Program-made: the position numbers and the translations under genes
The notes under the pieces: generated by a model
Database searches by the model: none
Seen by the model: only the letters and a program-made list of their open reading frames with translations
Told to the model about the DNA's origin: nothing
In this document: piece by piece, positions 8,266-16,734 of the stretch
How the letters are laid out: each line of letters begins with the position of its first letter
Position numbering within the stretch: position 1 is the first letter of the stretch
Source: Afipia sp.
GTDB taxonomy: Bacteria > Pseudomonadota > Alphaproteobacteria > Rhizobiales > Xanthobacteraceae
Assembly (NCBI GenBank): GCA_017308595.1
Contig: JAFKER010000020.1
Location: 1 to 64,000, forward strand
Direction: 5' to 3'
DNA length: 64,000 bases

Positions 8266-11200
8266 CTAGTGGAAATCGCGCGTTTTGACTTCGATAGTGT
8301 CGATGTGAAGGTCGGGGATATAAATATCGCGGGTTCGAAGCCCGTTTGGCGGTAGGCCGCGCGGGTCTGGGCTTGCCGAGCCGTGATGGAATTCGTCGCC
8401 GCGCCCATGTGGTAGTGGAAAGGCCGTGTCGCGCTCGCCGACGCTTGCCAGCTCAGCGGAAAGATCTGTCAGACGCTGCGCAACGAGATGAACCACTTCG
8501 CCTTCGCGTTGAACGCGCCCGCGCACGGCGATCATGCCGACCGACAGGATGGTGCGGCGGTTCTGCTCGAAGACCTTGGGCCAGACCACGAGGTTGGCAA
8601 TTCCGCTCTCGTCTTCGAGCGTGATGAACATGACGCCCTTGGCGCTGCCAGGCCGCTGTCTCACTAACACGATGCCGGCTGCCTCTAGCCATCGGCCGTC
8701 TTTGGCGTCCATCGCCTCTTGGAAAGTGACCATGCGGCGACGGCGCAGCTCCCGGCGCAGGAACGAGACCGGATGGTCCCGCAGCGACAGGCTGACATGT
8801 CGGTAGTCCTCTACGACTTCACCGCCCGCCGTCATGGGGCGCAGGATGACGGCCGGCTCGGCGACCTCTGGCACGATCTCCGTCTCTCGGGCCGACGCGG
8901 CGGCGAAGAGCGGGAGCGGTTCATCGCGCAGAGCCTTGATCGCCCATAGCGCCTCGCGGCGTGCCAGGCCGAAGGGCGGTCGAAATCCGTCCGCTTCGGC
9001 GATTTGCGTGAGCGCCGCGACGGGGATGCCGGCACGGCGCCATAGATCGTCTACGGAGCCGAAGGGCTGATCCGCCCTGGCCGTGACGATCGCCGCGGCG
9101 TGGGCATTGGCGAGGCCTTTGACCATGCGCAGACCCAGGCGAATGGCGAATCGCTCTTCGCTACCGGCGGGCTCGAGCGTGCAGTCCCATCGGGATGCGT
9201 TGGCGCAGACCGGACGGATTTCGACGCCATGATCACGCGCGTCACGCACGATCTGCGCCGGCGCGTAGAAGCCCATGGGCTGACTGTTCAGCAGCGCGGC
9301 GCAGAACACTTCGGGATGCCAGCATTTGAGCCAGGCCGAGGCGTAGGCGATTAGCGCAAAAGAGGCTGCGTGGCTTTCCGGAAACCCGTAGCTGCCGAAG
9401 CCCTCCAATTGTTTGAAGGTCTGCTCGGCGAACGCCTGCTCGTAGCCGTTGGCCACCATGCCGGCGATCAGCTTATCGCGGAAATGCGAGACGCCGCCGG
9501 TGAACTTGAAAGTGGCCATCGACTTGCGGAGCATGTCGGCTTCGCCGGGAGTAAAGCCGGCGCATTCGATCGCAACCCGCATCGCCTGCTCCTGGAAGAG
9601 CGGCACGCCGAGCGTCTTGCCGAGCACTTTCTCCAGCTCGGGCTTTGGGTAGTGGACGGGTTCAAGGCCCTCCCGGCGATGAAGATAGGGATGTACCATG
9701 TCACCCTGGATCGGACCGGGCCTGACGATCGCGACCTGTACGACGAGGTCGTAATAGGTGCGAGGCTTCAGACGCGGCAACATCGACATCTGCGCCCGGC
9801 TCTCGATCTGGAACGTGCCGAGCGTGTCCGCCTTGCGGATCATCGCGTAGGTGCGCGGGTCTTCAGCCGGGATGGAGGCAAGGTCGAGGTTGACGCCCTT
9901 ATGCTCGGCCAGAAGGTCCAGTCCCTTCTTCATGCAGGTCAGCATCCCGAGCGCCAGGACGTCGACCTTCATGAATTTCAGGGCGTCGATATCGTCCTTG
10001 TCCCACTCGATGACCTGCCGGTCCTTCATAGCGGCGGGCTCGATCGGCACGAGGTCGTCGAGCCTGTCATGGGTCAGGACGAAACCGCCGGGATGCTGGC
10101 TCAGATGGCGCGGCGCGCCCATGAGCTGCCGGGCGAGATCGAGCGTCAGGCGAAGCCTGCGATCGGCGAGATTGAGATTCAGTTCCTCGACGTGCTTCTG
10201 TTCGACGCCTTCCTCCGACCAGGCCCAGACCTGTGACGACAAAGTCCCGATCAGGTCTTCAGGGAGGCCGAGCGCCTTGCCGACATCGCGCAGCGCGCCC
10301 TTGGTGCGGTAGCGAATGACGGTCGAGCAGAGAGCGGCATGGTCGCGGCCGTAGGCGTCGAACACCCACTGCATGACGATTTCTCGCCGCTCATGCTCGA
10401 AATCGACATCGATATCGGGCGGCTCTCGGCGTTCCTCGGACACGAACCGCTCGAAGAGAAGATCGTTGCGACCGGGATCGATCGACGTGATGCCAAGGAC
10501 ATAGCAGACGGCGGAGTTGGCAGCCGATCCGCGCCCTTGGCAAAGGATGTCCTTCGAGCGGGCGAAGCGAACGATCGAATTCACGGTCAGGAAATATGGC
10601 GCATAGTCGAGCTTCTCGATGAGCCGCAGCTCATGTTGAAGCGCGGTGGTCACGCTATCGGGCACGCCTTCCGGGTAACGCTCGGCTGCGCCTTCCCAGG
10701 TGAGCTTCGCCAGCGTCTCCTGCGGCGTAAGGGCCGGATCGTCGCGTTCTTCCGGATATTGGTAGGCCAGCTCGTCGAGATTGAAGCGGCAGCGGTCGGC
10801 GATTTGCAGGCCTCGGGCAAGCGCCTCGGGGTAGCGGCTGAAGAGGCGGTGCATCTCCTCGGGCGGCTTTATGTATCGATCGGCGTGACGCTCCCGGCGG
10901 TCGCCGATCGTATCGATCGTGACGTTGTGCCGGATGCATGAGACGACGTCCTGAAGGATGCGGCGGGCGGGTTCGTGGAAGAGGACGTCGTTCGTCACCA
11001 CGGTCGCGACCCGCATCTTGGTGGCGAGGTTCGACAGCTCGTGAAGGCGAAGCTGGTCGTTGGGCCGGCGACGCAGTGTCAGAGCCAGATACGCCCGATC
11101 GCCGAACGCATCGCGCAGTCGGCGCAGACGAAGGCCGCATTGGTCATCCGCGAGATCCGGCACGAAGACGGCGATAAATCCTTCGCCGTAAGCGACGAGG

Positions 11201-11538
11201 TCCTGCCATTCGAGCACGCACCTTGCCTTTCCGCCGCGCCGCTTGCCGAGCGACAGTAGGCGGCAGAGACGGGAATAGGCAGGTCGGTCGGTCGGATAGA
11301 CCAGCACAGACATACCGTCGGCGAGGTCGAGGCGGCAGCCGACAATCAGGCGGACGCCTGTGGTCTTCGCCGCCTCGTGGGCCCGGACGATGCCGGCGAG
11401 CGAATTCCGGTCCACCACGGCCAGCGCTTCGATCCCGGCGAACGCCGCCTGGGCGAACAGCTCCTCACAGGACGACGCCCCCCGCAGAAAGCTGAAATGC
11501 GAGGTGACCTGAAGCTCGGCGTAGCGGGGCTCGCTCAT
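8266..11538 (-). CDS. dnaE2: Error-prone DNA polymerase DnaE2 (ImuC)
   Basis: This 1090-aa family C polymerase is of the DnaE2/ImuC type, the catalytic subunit of the ImuABC mutasome that copies past DNA damage and causes SOS mutagenesis. The N-terminal PHP domain begins with [14 protein letters not shown]. The palm carries the acidic motif [12 protein letters not shown] (about residue 375), and the C-terminal part contains an OB-fold region (about 940-1060). Length and start match the family. Its ATG overlaps the stop of imuB (ATGA), so it is the last gene of imuA-imuB-dnaE2. The operon sits on the genomic island and is likely to be induced with imuA through the LexA box upstream of that gene. 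Confidence 0.96.
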   Translation of the reverse strand: MSEPRYAELQVTSHFSFLRGASSCEELFAQAAFAGIEALAVVDRNSLAGIVRAHEAAKTTGVRLIVGCRLDLADGMSVLVYPTDRPAYSRLCRLLSLGKRRGGKARCVLEWQDLVAYGEGFIAVFVPDLADDQCGLRLRRLRDAFGDRAYLALTLRRRPNDQLRLHELSNLATKMRVATVVTNDVLFHEPARRILQDVVSCIRHNVTIDTIGDRRERHADRYIKPPEEMHRLFSRYPEALARGLQIADRCRFNLDELAYQYPEERDDPALTPQETLAKLTWEGAAERYPEGVPDSVTTALQHELRLIEKLDYAPYFLTVNSIVRFARSKDILCQGRGSAANSAVCYVLGITSIDPGRNDLLFERFVSEERREPPDIDVDFEHERREIVMQWVFDAYGRDHAALCSTVIRYRTKGALRDVGKALGLPEDLIGTLSSQVWAWSEEGVEQKHVEELNLNLADRRLRLTLDLARQLMGAPRHLSQHPGGFVLTHDRLDDLVPIEPAAMKDRQVIEWDKDDIDALKFMKVDVLALGMLTCMKKGLDLLAEHKGVNLDLASIPAEDPRTYAMIRKADTLGTFQIESRAQMSMLPRLKPRTYYDLVVQVAIVRPGPIQGDMVHPYLHRREGLEPVHYPKPELEKVLGKTLGVPLFQEQAMRVAIECAGFTPGEADMLRKSMATFKFTGGVSHFRDKLIAGMVANGYEQAFAEQTFKQLEGFGSYGFPESHAASFALIAYASAWLKCWHPEVFCAALLNSQPMGFYAPAQIVRDARDHGVEIRPVCANASRWDCTLEPAGSEERFAIRLGLRMVKGLANAHAAAIVTARADQPFGSVDDLWRRAGIPVAALTQIAEADGFRPPFGLARREALWAIKALRDEPLPLFAAASARETEIVPEVAEPAVILRPMTAGGEVVEDYRHVSLSLRDHPVSFLRRELRRRRMVTFQEAMDAKDGRWLEAAGIVLVRQRPGSAKGVMFITLEDESGIANLVVWPKVFEQNRRTILSVGMIAVRGRVQREGEVVHLVAQRLTDLSAELASVGERDTAFPLPHGRGDEFHHGSASPDPRGLPPNGLRTRDIYIPDLHIDTIEVKTRDFH

Positions 11539-13055
11539 CCGAAGACTCCGTGGATGAACCAGCGGTGCGAGCCTGTGGCGGTGTCCTCGCCGTCGCCGGC
11601 GCGGAACAGCCAGTAGCGTTCGCCGGCGTCGTCCTCAACCCGGAAGTAGTCGCGGACGGCGGCCAGCTCGGCGTCACGCTTCCACCATTCGCCGAACACG
11701 CGCTCCGGGCCGTCGCCGCGTCGAAGGCGGCGGCGGATTCCGCGCCAGGTGAACGAGACCGGCGGATGATCAGGGAGCAACGCGACGGTCTCGACCGGCT
11801 CGGGCGTCGGCAGTAGGCGCGAGGGCCTCGGCCAATGGCCGGGCCAGCCCACTCCCGTATCGGCCGCCATCGCCGGGATACGACAGACAGACCGCTCCGG
11901 AACGTCGCTGGCGACAGGGGCAAGCCGATAGAGGGCACGTTCGCCAACGCGGTTCATCAGGGTGTCAATGAGATCGGAGACGTCGGGGGCGCTCTCCTCA
12001 ACCAAAGAACTGACGATCTGTCTGCGCTCAAGCGGTTCGGCGACGCTGGCGGCGAGGGTCATCACCTCGATGCCGAAGCCGGGCGAGATGGTCTCGATCT
12101 TGTCGCACAGGAGGCGCGTCAGCCGCTTCGCGTCGCGGACCGGTGTGGCCATGCCGACCCGCACGGCCTGGGCCCGGCTGTCGACGCGGTGGCAGATGAG
12201 ATCGAGCCTGCGTGCGCCGAGGCCGCCTTCCTCCAGTCGCTCGCAAAGCTGGTTGACGAGCTTGCCGATGTAGCGGGCGATGGTCTCGGCCGCGCCGATC
12301 GGTTCAGCGAAGGCGCGGCGCACCTCGATGAGATCGGCAGGCCGGACCGGCTCGATGAGTTCGGCCGCAGTGCCCAAGGCCTGGTCTAAGCGTCGGCCGA
12401 GTTCCGGGCCGAAGCGCAAGGTGAGCGGTGCGCGCGGCTGCGCCAGAAGATCGCCGACCGTTCTGAAGCCGAGTGCGCGCAACGCCGCAGTGGTCGCGGC
12501 TGGAATGCGCAACGCCTCAAGCGGTAACCGCTCCAAGACGGATGGGCCGTGACCCTCCGGCGCGATGACGGCAGGCTGCGCCACGAACCGGGCCAGCGCA
12601 TGGGCTGCTCCCCATGTGTCGGCGATCGCGCCTCTAGCGGTGATCCCGGACATGGCGAGGCGCCCGATCAAGCCCTCCAGCATGACGGCTTCGCCGCCGT
12701 GGAGGTGATCAGCGCCTGTCGAGTCGATGATGAGGCCGTCAGGCGGGTCTGGAGCCACGATAGGCGCATAGCGGAGGAGCCACACCGCGAGGCGCTCAAG
12801 GGCCTCGTCGTCGGCTACTGGCTGGGCATCCTGCACGATAAGAGCCGGCACCAGGACCTGTGCCTTAGTGACGGGCATGCCGGCGCGCAGTCCGGCGGCC
12901 TGGGCCGCAGCATCCGCCGCCAGCACCACCCGCCTGTTCCCGTCGCGGCCAATCAGGACGAGCGGCGCCTCAGCCGGAGGCGCCGCGTCGCCAGCCTTCC
13001 GCCGAAGCCGGTCTGTGGACCAGTTCGGCAGGAAGAGCGAGACGACCCGTGTCAT
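11535..13055 (-). CDS. imuB: ImuB, inactive Y-family polymerase-like protein
   Basis: From the ATG at 13055 the protein is 506 aa. It starts in the family style ([19 protein letters not shown]) and has a Y-family polymerase-like core (about 1-330) followed by a C-terminal extension of about 150 residues. ImuB proteins lack the acidic catalytic residues of active Y-family polymerases; they link the beta clamp, ImuA and DnaE2. A longer frame begins at 13112, but its first 19 residues do not look like the family and lie inside imuA. The start lies 86 nt inside the end of imuA and the stop overlaps the dnaE2 start, so the three genes are tightly coupled. Function follows from family and gene order. 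Confidence 0.93.
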   Translation of the reverse strand: MTRVVSLFLPNWSTDRLRRKAGDAAPPAEAPLVLIGRDGNRRVVLAADAAAQAAGLRAGMPVTKAQVLVPALIVQDAQPVADDEALERLAVWLLRYAPIVAPDPPDGLIIDSTGADHLHGGEAVMLEGLIGRLAMSGITARGAIADTWGAAHALARFVAQPAVIAPEGHGPSVLERLPLEALRIPAATTAALRALGFRTVGDLLAQPRAPLTLRFGPELGRRLDQALGTAAELIEPVRPADLIEVRRAFAEPIGAAETIARYIGKLVNQLCERLEEGGLGARRLDLICHRVDSRAQAVRVGMATPVRDAKRLTRLLCDKIETISPGFGIEVMTLAASVAEPLERRQIVSSLVEESAPDVSDLIDTLMNRVGERALYRLAPVASDVPERSVCRIPAMAADTGVGWPGHWPRPSRLLPTPEPVETVALLPDHPPVSFTWRGIRRRLRRGDGPERVFGEWWKRDAELAAVRDYFRVEDDAGERYWLFRAGDGEDTATGSHRWFIHGVFG

Positions 13056-13722
13056 CGCACGCCTCCAACTCGAAATCTGCACTTTCGCCCGCTCGGGCGC
13101 GGATGAGTTCAACCAACCAGCGTGCGCGGCCCACGCCGGGAACGGGTAGCGGCGTTGAGGGCATTACGGAGACGCGCCAGCGCGTCATCGCAGATGTCGG
13201 TTGGCCGAAATCCGTCGCCTCTGTCTGTCGCCGCCAGCGCCGCAAGGCGATCCCGAGCGAGCCGGCGCCTTCGGCCGCCAGTTGCAGGCGTCTTGATGCT
13301 GTCATCGAAAGGCGGGCGACCTCGCCGATGACGGCCCCGAGGCCGCCGTGGCGCAATCCTTCTTCCATGCAGGCGAGGACGGTCTTGTCGTCGCCGGCTT
13401 CGAGGTAGATCACGCGGTCGCTCGCGAGGCCTGCCTGGGCAATGGCGGGCGCGAATAGGTCGGCGCGCGTGATGCACCAGAGGATTTTGCCTTTGGTGCG
13501 GGCGGCGAGGCCCGCGCTGAAGGAAGCCGCTGCGGCTCCGTCGACCGCTCCGTTGCCGCCGCCGGCTATTTCATGCAGCGCGCCGAGGGCAAGGCCGCCG
13601 CCGGGGAGTCGCGAATCCACCTCGGTGATTCCGAAAGGAAGGACCGATTTGGCGCGCCGGCTTCGGCCTTCGATCTTCTCGATCTGCGCGCGCAGGGACT
13701 CTATGGCGGGCTCGGGCCGCAA
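12970..13722 (-). CDS. imuA: ImuA, RecA/SulA-like mutasome protein
   Basis: This 250-aa protein is of the ImuA family (also annotated SulA-like or RecA-like), the first gene of the imuA-imuB-dnaE2 cassette. It begins with LRAQIEKIEG, and residues 28-50 (PFGITEVDSRLPGGGLALGALHE, read in pieces) are the typical N-terminal ImuA block. The start appears to be a TTG at 13722 with GGAGGT 11 nt upstream; no better ATG precedes the conserved block. ImuA associates with ImuB at the damaged replication fork. A direct-repeat LexA site lies 34 bp upstream, arguing for SOS control. The 3' end overlaps imuB by 86 nt, an unusually long overlap. Confidence 0.92.
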   Translation of the reverse strand: MRPEPAIESLRAQIEKIEGRSRRAKSVLPFGITEVDSRLPGGGLALGALHEIAGGGNGAVDGAAAASFSAGLAARTKGKILWCITRADLFAPAIAQAGLASDRVIYLEAGDDKTVLACMEEGLRHGGLGAVIGEVARLSMTASRRLQLAAEGAGSLGIALRRWRRQTEATDFGQPTSAMTRWRVSVMPSTPLPVPGVGRARWLVELIRARAGESADFELEACDDTGRLALPAELVHRPASAEGWRRGASG

Positions 13723-13756
13723 GTGCGTTCTTGACCTCCGAAGGCGGCGTAGTCAT

Positions 13757-13771
13757 GTTCGCGATTTGTTC
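13757..13771 (-). promoter_or_regulatory. LexA box (GTTC-N7-GTTC) upstream of imuA
   Basis: On the + strand the site reads GTTC GCGATTT GTTC, an exact match to the direct-repeat SOS operator used by alphaproteobacterial LexA. It lies 34 bp upstream of the imuA start, where it would overlap the promoter of the leftward operon. No other copy was noticed nearby. The match to the known consensus is direct; LexA binding is inferred. Confidence 0.85.
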
Positions 13772-13861
13772 TGATTTTCGGGTCATAGAGTCAAGAATGA
13801 TTCTGCGGCCTTGCCGCTGCGGCGATAACTCGAAGCGGAATTTCCGAGCCCTGCGGGGGGA

Positions 13862-14440
13862 TCAGGCCAGGTGCGCTTTGCGGCGCCGCAGGACGGGAGC
13901 GAACTCGGCCAGCCCCTGCGCTTCGAGAATGTCTATGAATTCCGCAACGGATGGCGTCGTGCGTCTGAGGTTTTCGCGCGCCCGCGCGATACTGCTTAGA
14001 AGGGCTTTCGGATAGGCTCGGTGCAAGGCCGAAAGGAAGGCGTCGGGCGACATAGCGGCGATTCCGTGAGGGGTGATCTGCGAAGCGGGAAAATCCTTCA
14101 GGTTCCAAGTGACGATCGTCTCGGCACCGCCAGCGATCGCGGCCGCCAGCACATGCCGGTCATCCGGATCGGGCAAGGAAAGGCTCGGAATCAGGCTCCG
14201 ATGGTTGGCGACATTGGCGTCAGGCAGGACGGCTTTCATCATGTCGCGGGTGGTCTCGAAGCGCGCGACCGGTGTGCTGGGAGAATTGGCGGCGAGATTG
14301 CGTATCCATTCCGCGTGAATGTCGTTGGTCCAGCGCGCGGCGACTAAGCCATCGAAGGCGCACTGGATCAGCACATTGCGCAGATGGAAGGGATAGAGGA
14401 CGCAGGCGTCGTAGACCGCGATGGGCGGTCTAGAGGCCAT
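13862..14440 (-). CDS. PIN-domain toxin (VapC-like)
   Basis: From the ATG at 14440 this is a 192-aa PIN-domain protein, presumably a metal-dependent RNase toxin. Acidic residues expected of the fold are visible: Asp in AVYDACVLYP at the N-terminus, Glu in DIHAEWIRN, Asp pair in PDPDDRHVLAAA and Asp in TWNLKDFP. The start at 14440 overlaps the last 11 nt of the upstream antitoxin gene; an alternative ATG at 14452 would add four residues. The protein is longer than classical VapC (about 130 aa) and has an extra C-terminal helical part of about 60 residues, a form common in Rhizobiales. The target RNA is unknown. Confidence 0.85.
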   Translation of the reverse strand: MASRPPIAVYDACVLYPFHLRNVLIQCAFDGLVAARWTNDIHAEWIRNLAANSPSTPVARFETTRDMMKAVLPDANVANHRSLIPSLSLPDPDDRHVLAAAIAGGAETIVTWNLKDFPASQITPHGIAAMSPDAFLSALHRAYPKALLSSIARARENLRRTTPSVAEFIDILEAQGLAEFAPVLRRRKAHLA

Positions 14441-14876
14441 GGTTGACGACAAGATCCTCTGTGTCCTCGGCCAGGACGTCCATCGCCTTCTGGCGAGCGT
14501 CCAGCGTCTCCTTCAAGGCCAGCACGTCCTTCAGCGATGCCCGGCGGTGCTTTCCGACGTAGCGGAACGGCAGATCGCCGATGTCCATGCGATGGACGAC
14601 GAGCGGACGCGAGATGCCCAGGATCACCGATGCGTCGGTCGGGCTCAGCTCCTGATCTTCCGTGAGCACGGCGACCCTCTCGCCGTTCAGCAGGCGAGAC
14701 AGCAGCGTCTCGACGGCGCTGATGGCGGCCGGCGGAAGGGACAGGGTCTGCTCCCGTCCATCGCGACGCCGCACATGCAGCTCCACGTGATCGCCCTCTG
14801 CCAAGGTTGGCAGAGGCGTCACAGTCTTGCGGTCGCGGTCGGACAGACCGGCGAACTGCACCACTTGGCTGGCCAT
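14430..14876 (-). CDS. HTH antitoxin (excisionase-family DNA-binding)
   Basis: This 148-aa protein begins at ATG 14876, which has CAGGAG 8 nt upstream. The C-terminal half (about 85-130: SPTDASVILGISRPLV, then GDLPFRYVGKHRRA) is a MerR/excisionase-type helix-turn-helix of the kind found in antitoxins paired with PIN toxins. Its stop overlaps the toxin start by 11 nt, the standard antitoxin-first layout. The frame extends to 15344, but that part is antisense to the integrase and is rejected. The protein probably neutralises the PIN toxin and represses its own promoter. The pair next to the integrase could stabilise the island. Confidence 0.85.
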   Translation of the reverse strand: MASQVVQFAGLSDRDRKTVTPLPTLAEGDHVELHVRRRDGREQTLSLPPAAISAVETLLSRLLNGERVAVLTEDQELSPTDASVILGISRPLVVHRMDIGDLPFRYVGKHRRASLKDVLALKETLDARQKAMDVLAEDTEDLVVNHGL

Positions 14877-14897
14877 GATCGTGTCTCCTGACCAGCC

Positions 14898-14926
14898 AAT
14901 ATAAGGGTTGCGGGGCTTAACTGCAA
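14898..14926 (-). promoter_or_regulatory. Sigma-70-like promoter of the antitoxin-toxin operon
   Basis: On the minus strand TTGCAG (14926-14921) and TATATT (14903-14898) are separated by exactly 17 bp. The -10 box ends 21 bp before the antitoxin ATG. A short direct repeat CAGTT-ATTG-CAGTT overlaps the -35 region and could be an operator. The promoter is predicted by eye only. Confidence 0.55.
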
Positions 14927-14949
14927 TAACTGAAACCCCCATCGCGCGA

Positions 14950-16311
14950 TCAAGCTGCAAGCAACTGCTCCGAGTCCTCGGCCGTGTCCTGTTCGGTAGC
15001 GGCGGCCTTCTGCAGGAACCGCGCGAGGGCGGCTTTCCGGGAGTCCCGGTCCAGGGCGTAGGCCGTCTGTTTGAACTCGATCCCATCCAGAAGCCCCTGA
15101 ATGTAGCCCGAGATAGTGTCGGCGGCCATGATGAGCGCGGTATCGAGCGTATGGATGTAGTTGCTCGTGACCGATCCCTTCGCATGCCCGACCAGCGCGG
15201 CGATCGTGACTTCGGTGAAGCCGAGATCGTTGGCGATACTGGCGAAGCTGTGCCGCAGGACGTGTGGCGTGATGTCGGCGAGCGCGGTGTCCGCGAATAT
15301 CTGCTCCCAATGGTTGGGGAAGCTCCCGAACGCATTGTCATCACCCTGGCCGGGAAAGACGTAGGTGCCGGTCTGCTCCTTCCGGCGGTTTTCGAGATAC
15401 TCCACGACAGGCAAGCCGATCGGACGGATCGAGCTTCCTTCCTTACTGTCGATCAGCCGGAGACAGCTTGAATCGGTGTCAGCCTCGCTCCAAGCCAAGG
15501 TGATCATCTCGGTCCGACGGCATCCGGTGAGCGCGAGCTGCCGGATGATGTCGACCGACAACTCATACTTCCCGTTCTCTGCAGCCTTGGTCAGGATGTC
15601 GCCGAGCAGGCGATATTCGGCCTCGGTCAGGCGCCGTCCGCGCACATTGTCCTTCGGCCGCCGGACGCCGTGGACGGGATTGAGGTCGATGATGCCTGCT
15701 TCAACCGCGTAGGTGAGGATGCCGCCGAACAGTCCGATCGTCCGGGTAGCCGTTCCGGCACCGCCGCGTACGATGGCGCGGCCGCGCAGCTTCTTCGTCT
15801 TGACGCTGCAGCGGGTCTTGCCGGCCATGATGTCTTTCAGGGCCTTCGTGATGTCGGCCTTCACAAGGTCCTTGACCCTCCGAGTGCCGAGCAAGGGCAC
15901 GATGTGGCGCTCGATGCGTCCTGTATCCGAGAGGATCGTGCTCGCCTTCTTTGGCCGGCCACCCTTACCCAAGATGAGGCCAGCCTTGAGATCAGCGACG
16001 TAGAGGTCGCACAGCTCCTTGACGGTGATCGCCTTGTTGTCGAGCTGCTTCTCCTCGGCGGGATCTTCACCCTGAGCGATGCGGCCTAGTTGGACCTTCG
16101 CTTCCTGGCGCGCGCGCTCGGGCGTCCAGATGCCATGCAAACCGATGGTGAACCGACGCGAACGCTTGCCGAGGCGATACTGGATGACGTAGCTGCGCTT
16201 TCCCGACGTGAAGACACGGAGGCCGAAGCCGGGAAGTTCGTCGTCCCAGATGACGTAATCTTTGGAGCGGCTTTCAGCGGCGTCAACGACCCTTTTGGTG
16301 AGCTTAGACAT
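14950..16311 (-). CDS. Tyrosine-type integrase of the genomic island
   Basis: This 453-aa integrase has an N-terminal DUF4102-like arm-binding domain (residues 1-90, with DDELPGFGLRVF and KRSYVIQYR), a core-binding domain (95-205) and a catalytic domain. Catalytic residues are Arg 265 (TGCRRTE), His 350 and Arg 353 (HVLRHSFAS), His 376 (LVGHAKGS) and Tyr 385 (SNYIHTLD). The ATG at 16311 has GGAGAAAG just upstream. It is the P4/prophage type that inserts DNA into the 3' part of tRNA genes, which fits the tRNA-Arg fragment 178 bp upstream of its start. It reads away from the border into the island. It appears intact, so excision is plausible if an intact attL exists to the left. Confidence 0.95.
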   Translation of the reverse strand: MSKLTKRVVDAAESRSKDYVIWDDELPGFGLRVFTSGKRSYVIQYRLGKRSRRFTIGLHGIWTPERARQEAKVQLGRIAQGEDPAEEKQLDNKAITVKELCDLYVADLKAGLILGKGGRPKKASTILSDTGRIERHIVPLLGTRRVKDLVKADITKALKDIMAGKTRCSVKTKKLRGRAIVRGGAGTATRTIGLFGGILTYAVEAGIIDLNPVHGVRRPKDNVRGRRLTEAEYRLLGDILTKAAENGKYELSVDIIRQLALTGCRRTEMITLAWSEADTDSSCLRLIDSKEGSSIRPIGLPVVEYLENRRKEQTGTYVFPGQGDDNAFGSFPNHWEQIFADTALADITPHVLRHSFASIANDLGFTEVTIAALVGHAKGSVTSNYIHTLDTALIMAADTISGYIQGLLDGIEFKQTAYALDRDSRKAALARFLQKAAATEQDTAEDSEQLLAA

Positions 16312-16342
16312 GGGCTTTCTCCGAGCCGACAGCGCTCTCTCG

Positions 16343-16361
16343 CGTAAGCATCACGTAAGCA
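16343..16361. repeat. Direct repeat CGTAAGCA x2, possible integrase arm sites
   Basis: CGTAAGCA occurs at 16343-16350 and 16354-16361, an 11-bp period, between the integrase start and the tRNA fragment. Integrases with a DUF4102 arm-binding domain bind short direct repeats beside the att core, so these are candidates for arm-type sites. With only two short copies the evidence is thin. Confidence 0.35.
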
Positions 16362-16489
16362 AGCGGGCGAAAACTGTGGCGAGACAGAGCGTACTTCCGG
16401 CGGAAGCCGAAATCAAATTCTTTAGCGATTACAGGGAGATAGGCGGTCATCGGCGGCTCCTGGCGTTTATTGGCGGAGCCAGCGATAAT

Positions 16490-16536
16490 CCCTCCGAAGG
16501 CAAAGGTCACACGTTCGAATCGTGTCGGGTGCGCCA
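16490..16536 (+). repeat. Attachment site: 3' fragment of tRNA-Arg(CCG)
   Basis: The 47 nt run from the anticodon loop to the CCA end: CTCCGAA loop (anticodon CCG), GGCAA half of the anticodon stem, a T arm with stem ACACG/CGTGT around TTCGAAT, acceptor strand CGGGTGC, discriminator G and CCA. The 5' half that should start GCACCCGTAGCTCAG is absent; the bases before 16490 (GATAAT) do not pair with GGCAA. It is therefore a non-functional 3' piece left at an integration junction, with the core starting at the anticodon loop as usual for tyrosine integrases. The functional tRNA should be at the other end of the island, outside the window. Confidence 0.88.
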
Positions 16537-16734
16537 GTTTCTGGCGCATTACATGTGCGGTCCCGGCAAGGTCCGCTTGCAAAATATCTGATGACAGAAT
16601 GTCTGCGTAACGGGTTCGCGGCCGGCTCCTGCCGCGAAGCGGCTGACGATGCGGGTCCTCAAACCGGACCGATGAATCCCCAACACTGTGCGGCGATTAG
16701 CGCCACCGCGATGACGCGGATTGCCCCATGGACG

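Larger units (their letters stand above)
1..16536. mobile_element. Genomic island, right end, integrated in tRNA-Arg(CCG)
   Basis: The left 16.5 kb differs from the conserved chromosome to its right. It holds four tyrosine recombinases, a broken antirestriction gene, a toxin-antitoxin pair, a damage-inducible polymerase cassette and a cyclic-di-GMP gene. Its right border is set by a 3' tRNA fragment at 16490-16536, with the integrase gene starting 178 bp to the left of it. The left border is outside the window, so total size and transfer functions are unknown. No conjugation genes are visible in this part, although ardC is typical cargo of conjugative elements. The island call rests on the integrase plus tRNA fragment. 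The assumption that everything from position 1 onward belongs to the same island is inference. Confidence 0.75.

Noticed and set aside
14877-15344. N-terminal extension of the antitoxin frame
   Set aside because: It lies antisense to the integrase 3' end, and a good ribosome binding site and promoter support ATG 14876.
16304-16582. A 92-aa minus-strand frame containing HPTRFERVTFAFGG
   Set aside because: This motif is the antisense translation of the 3' part of tRNA-Arg(CCG) and is a familiar false gene call. It confirms the tRNA fragment instead.
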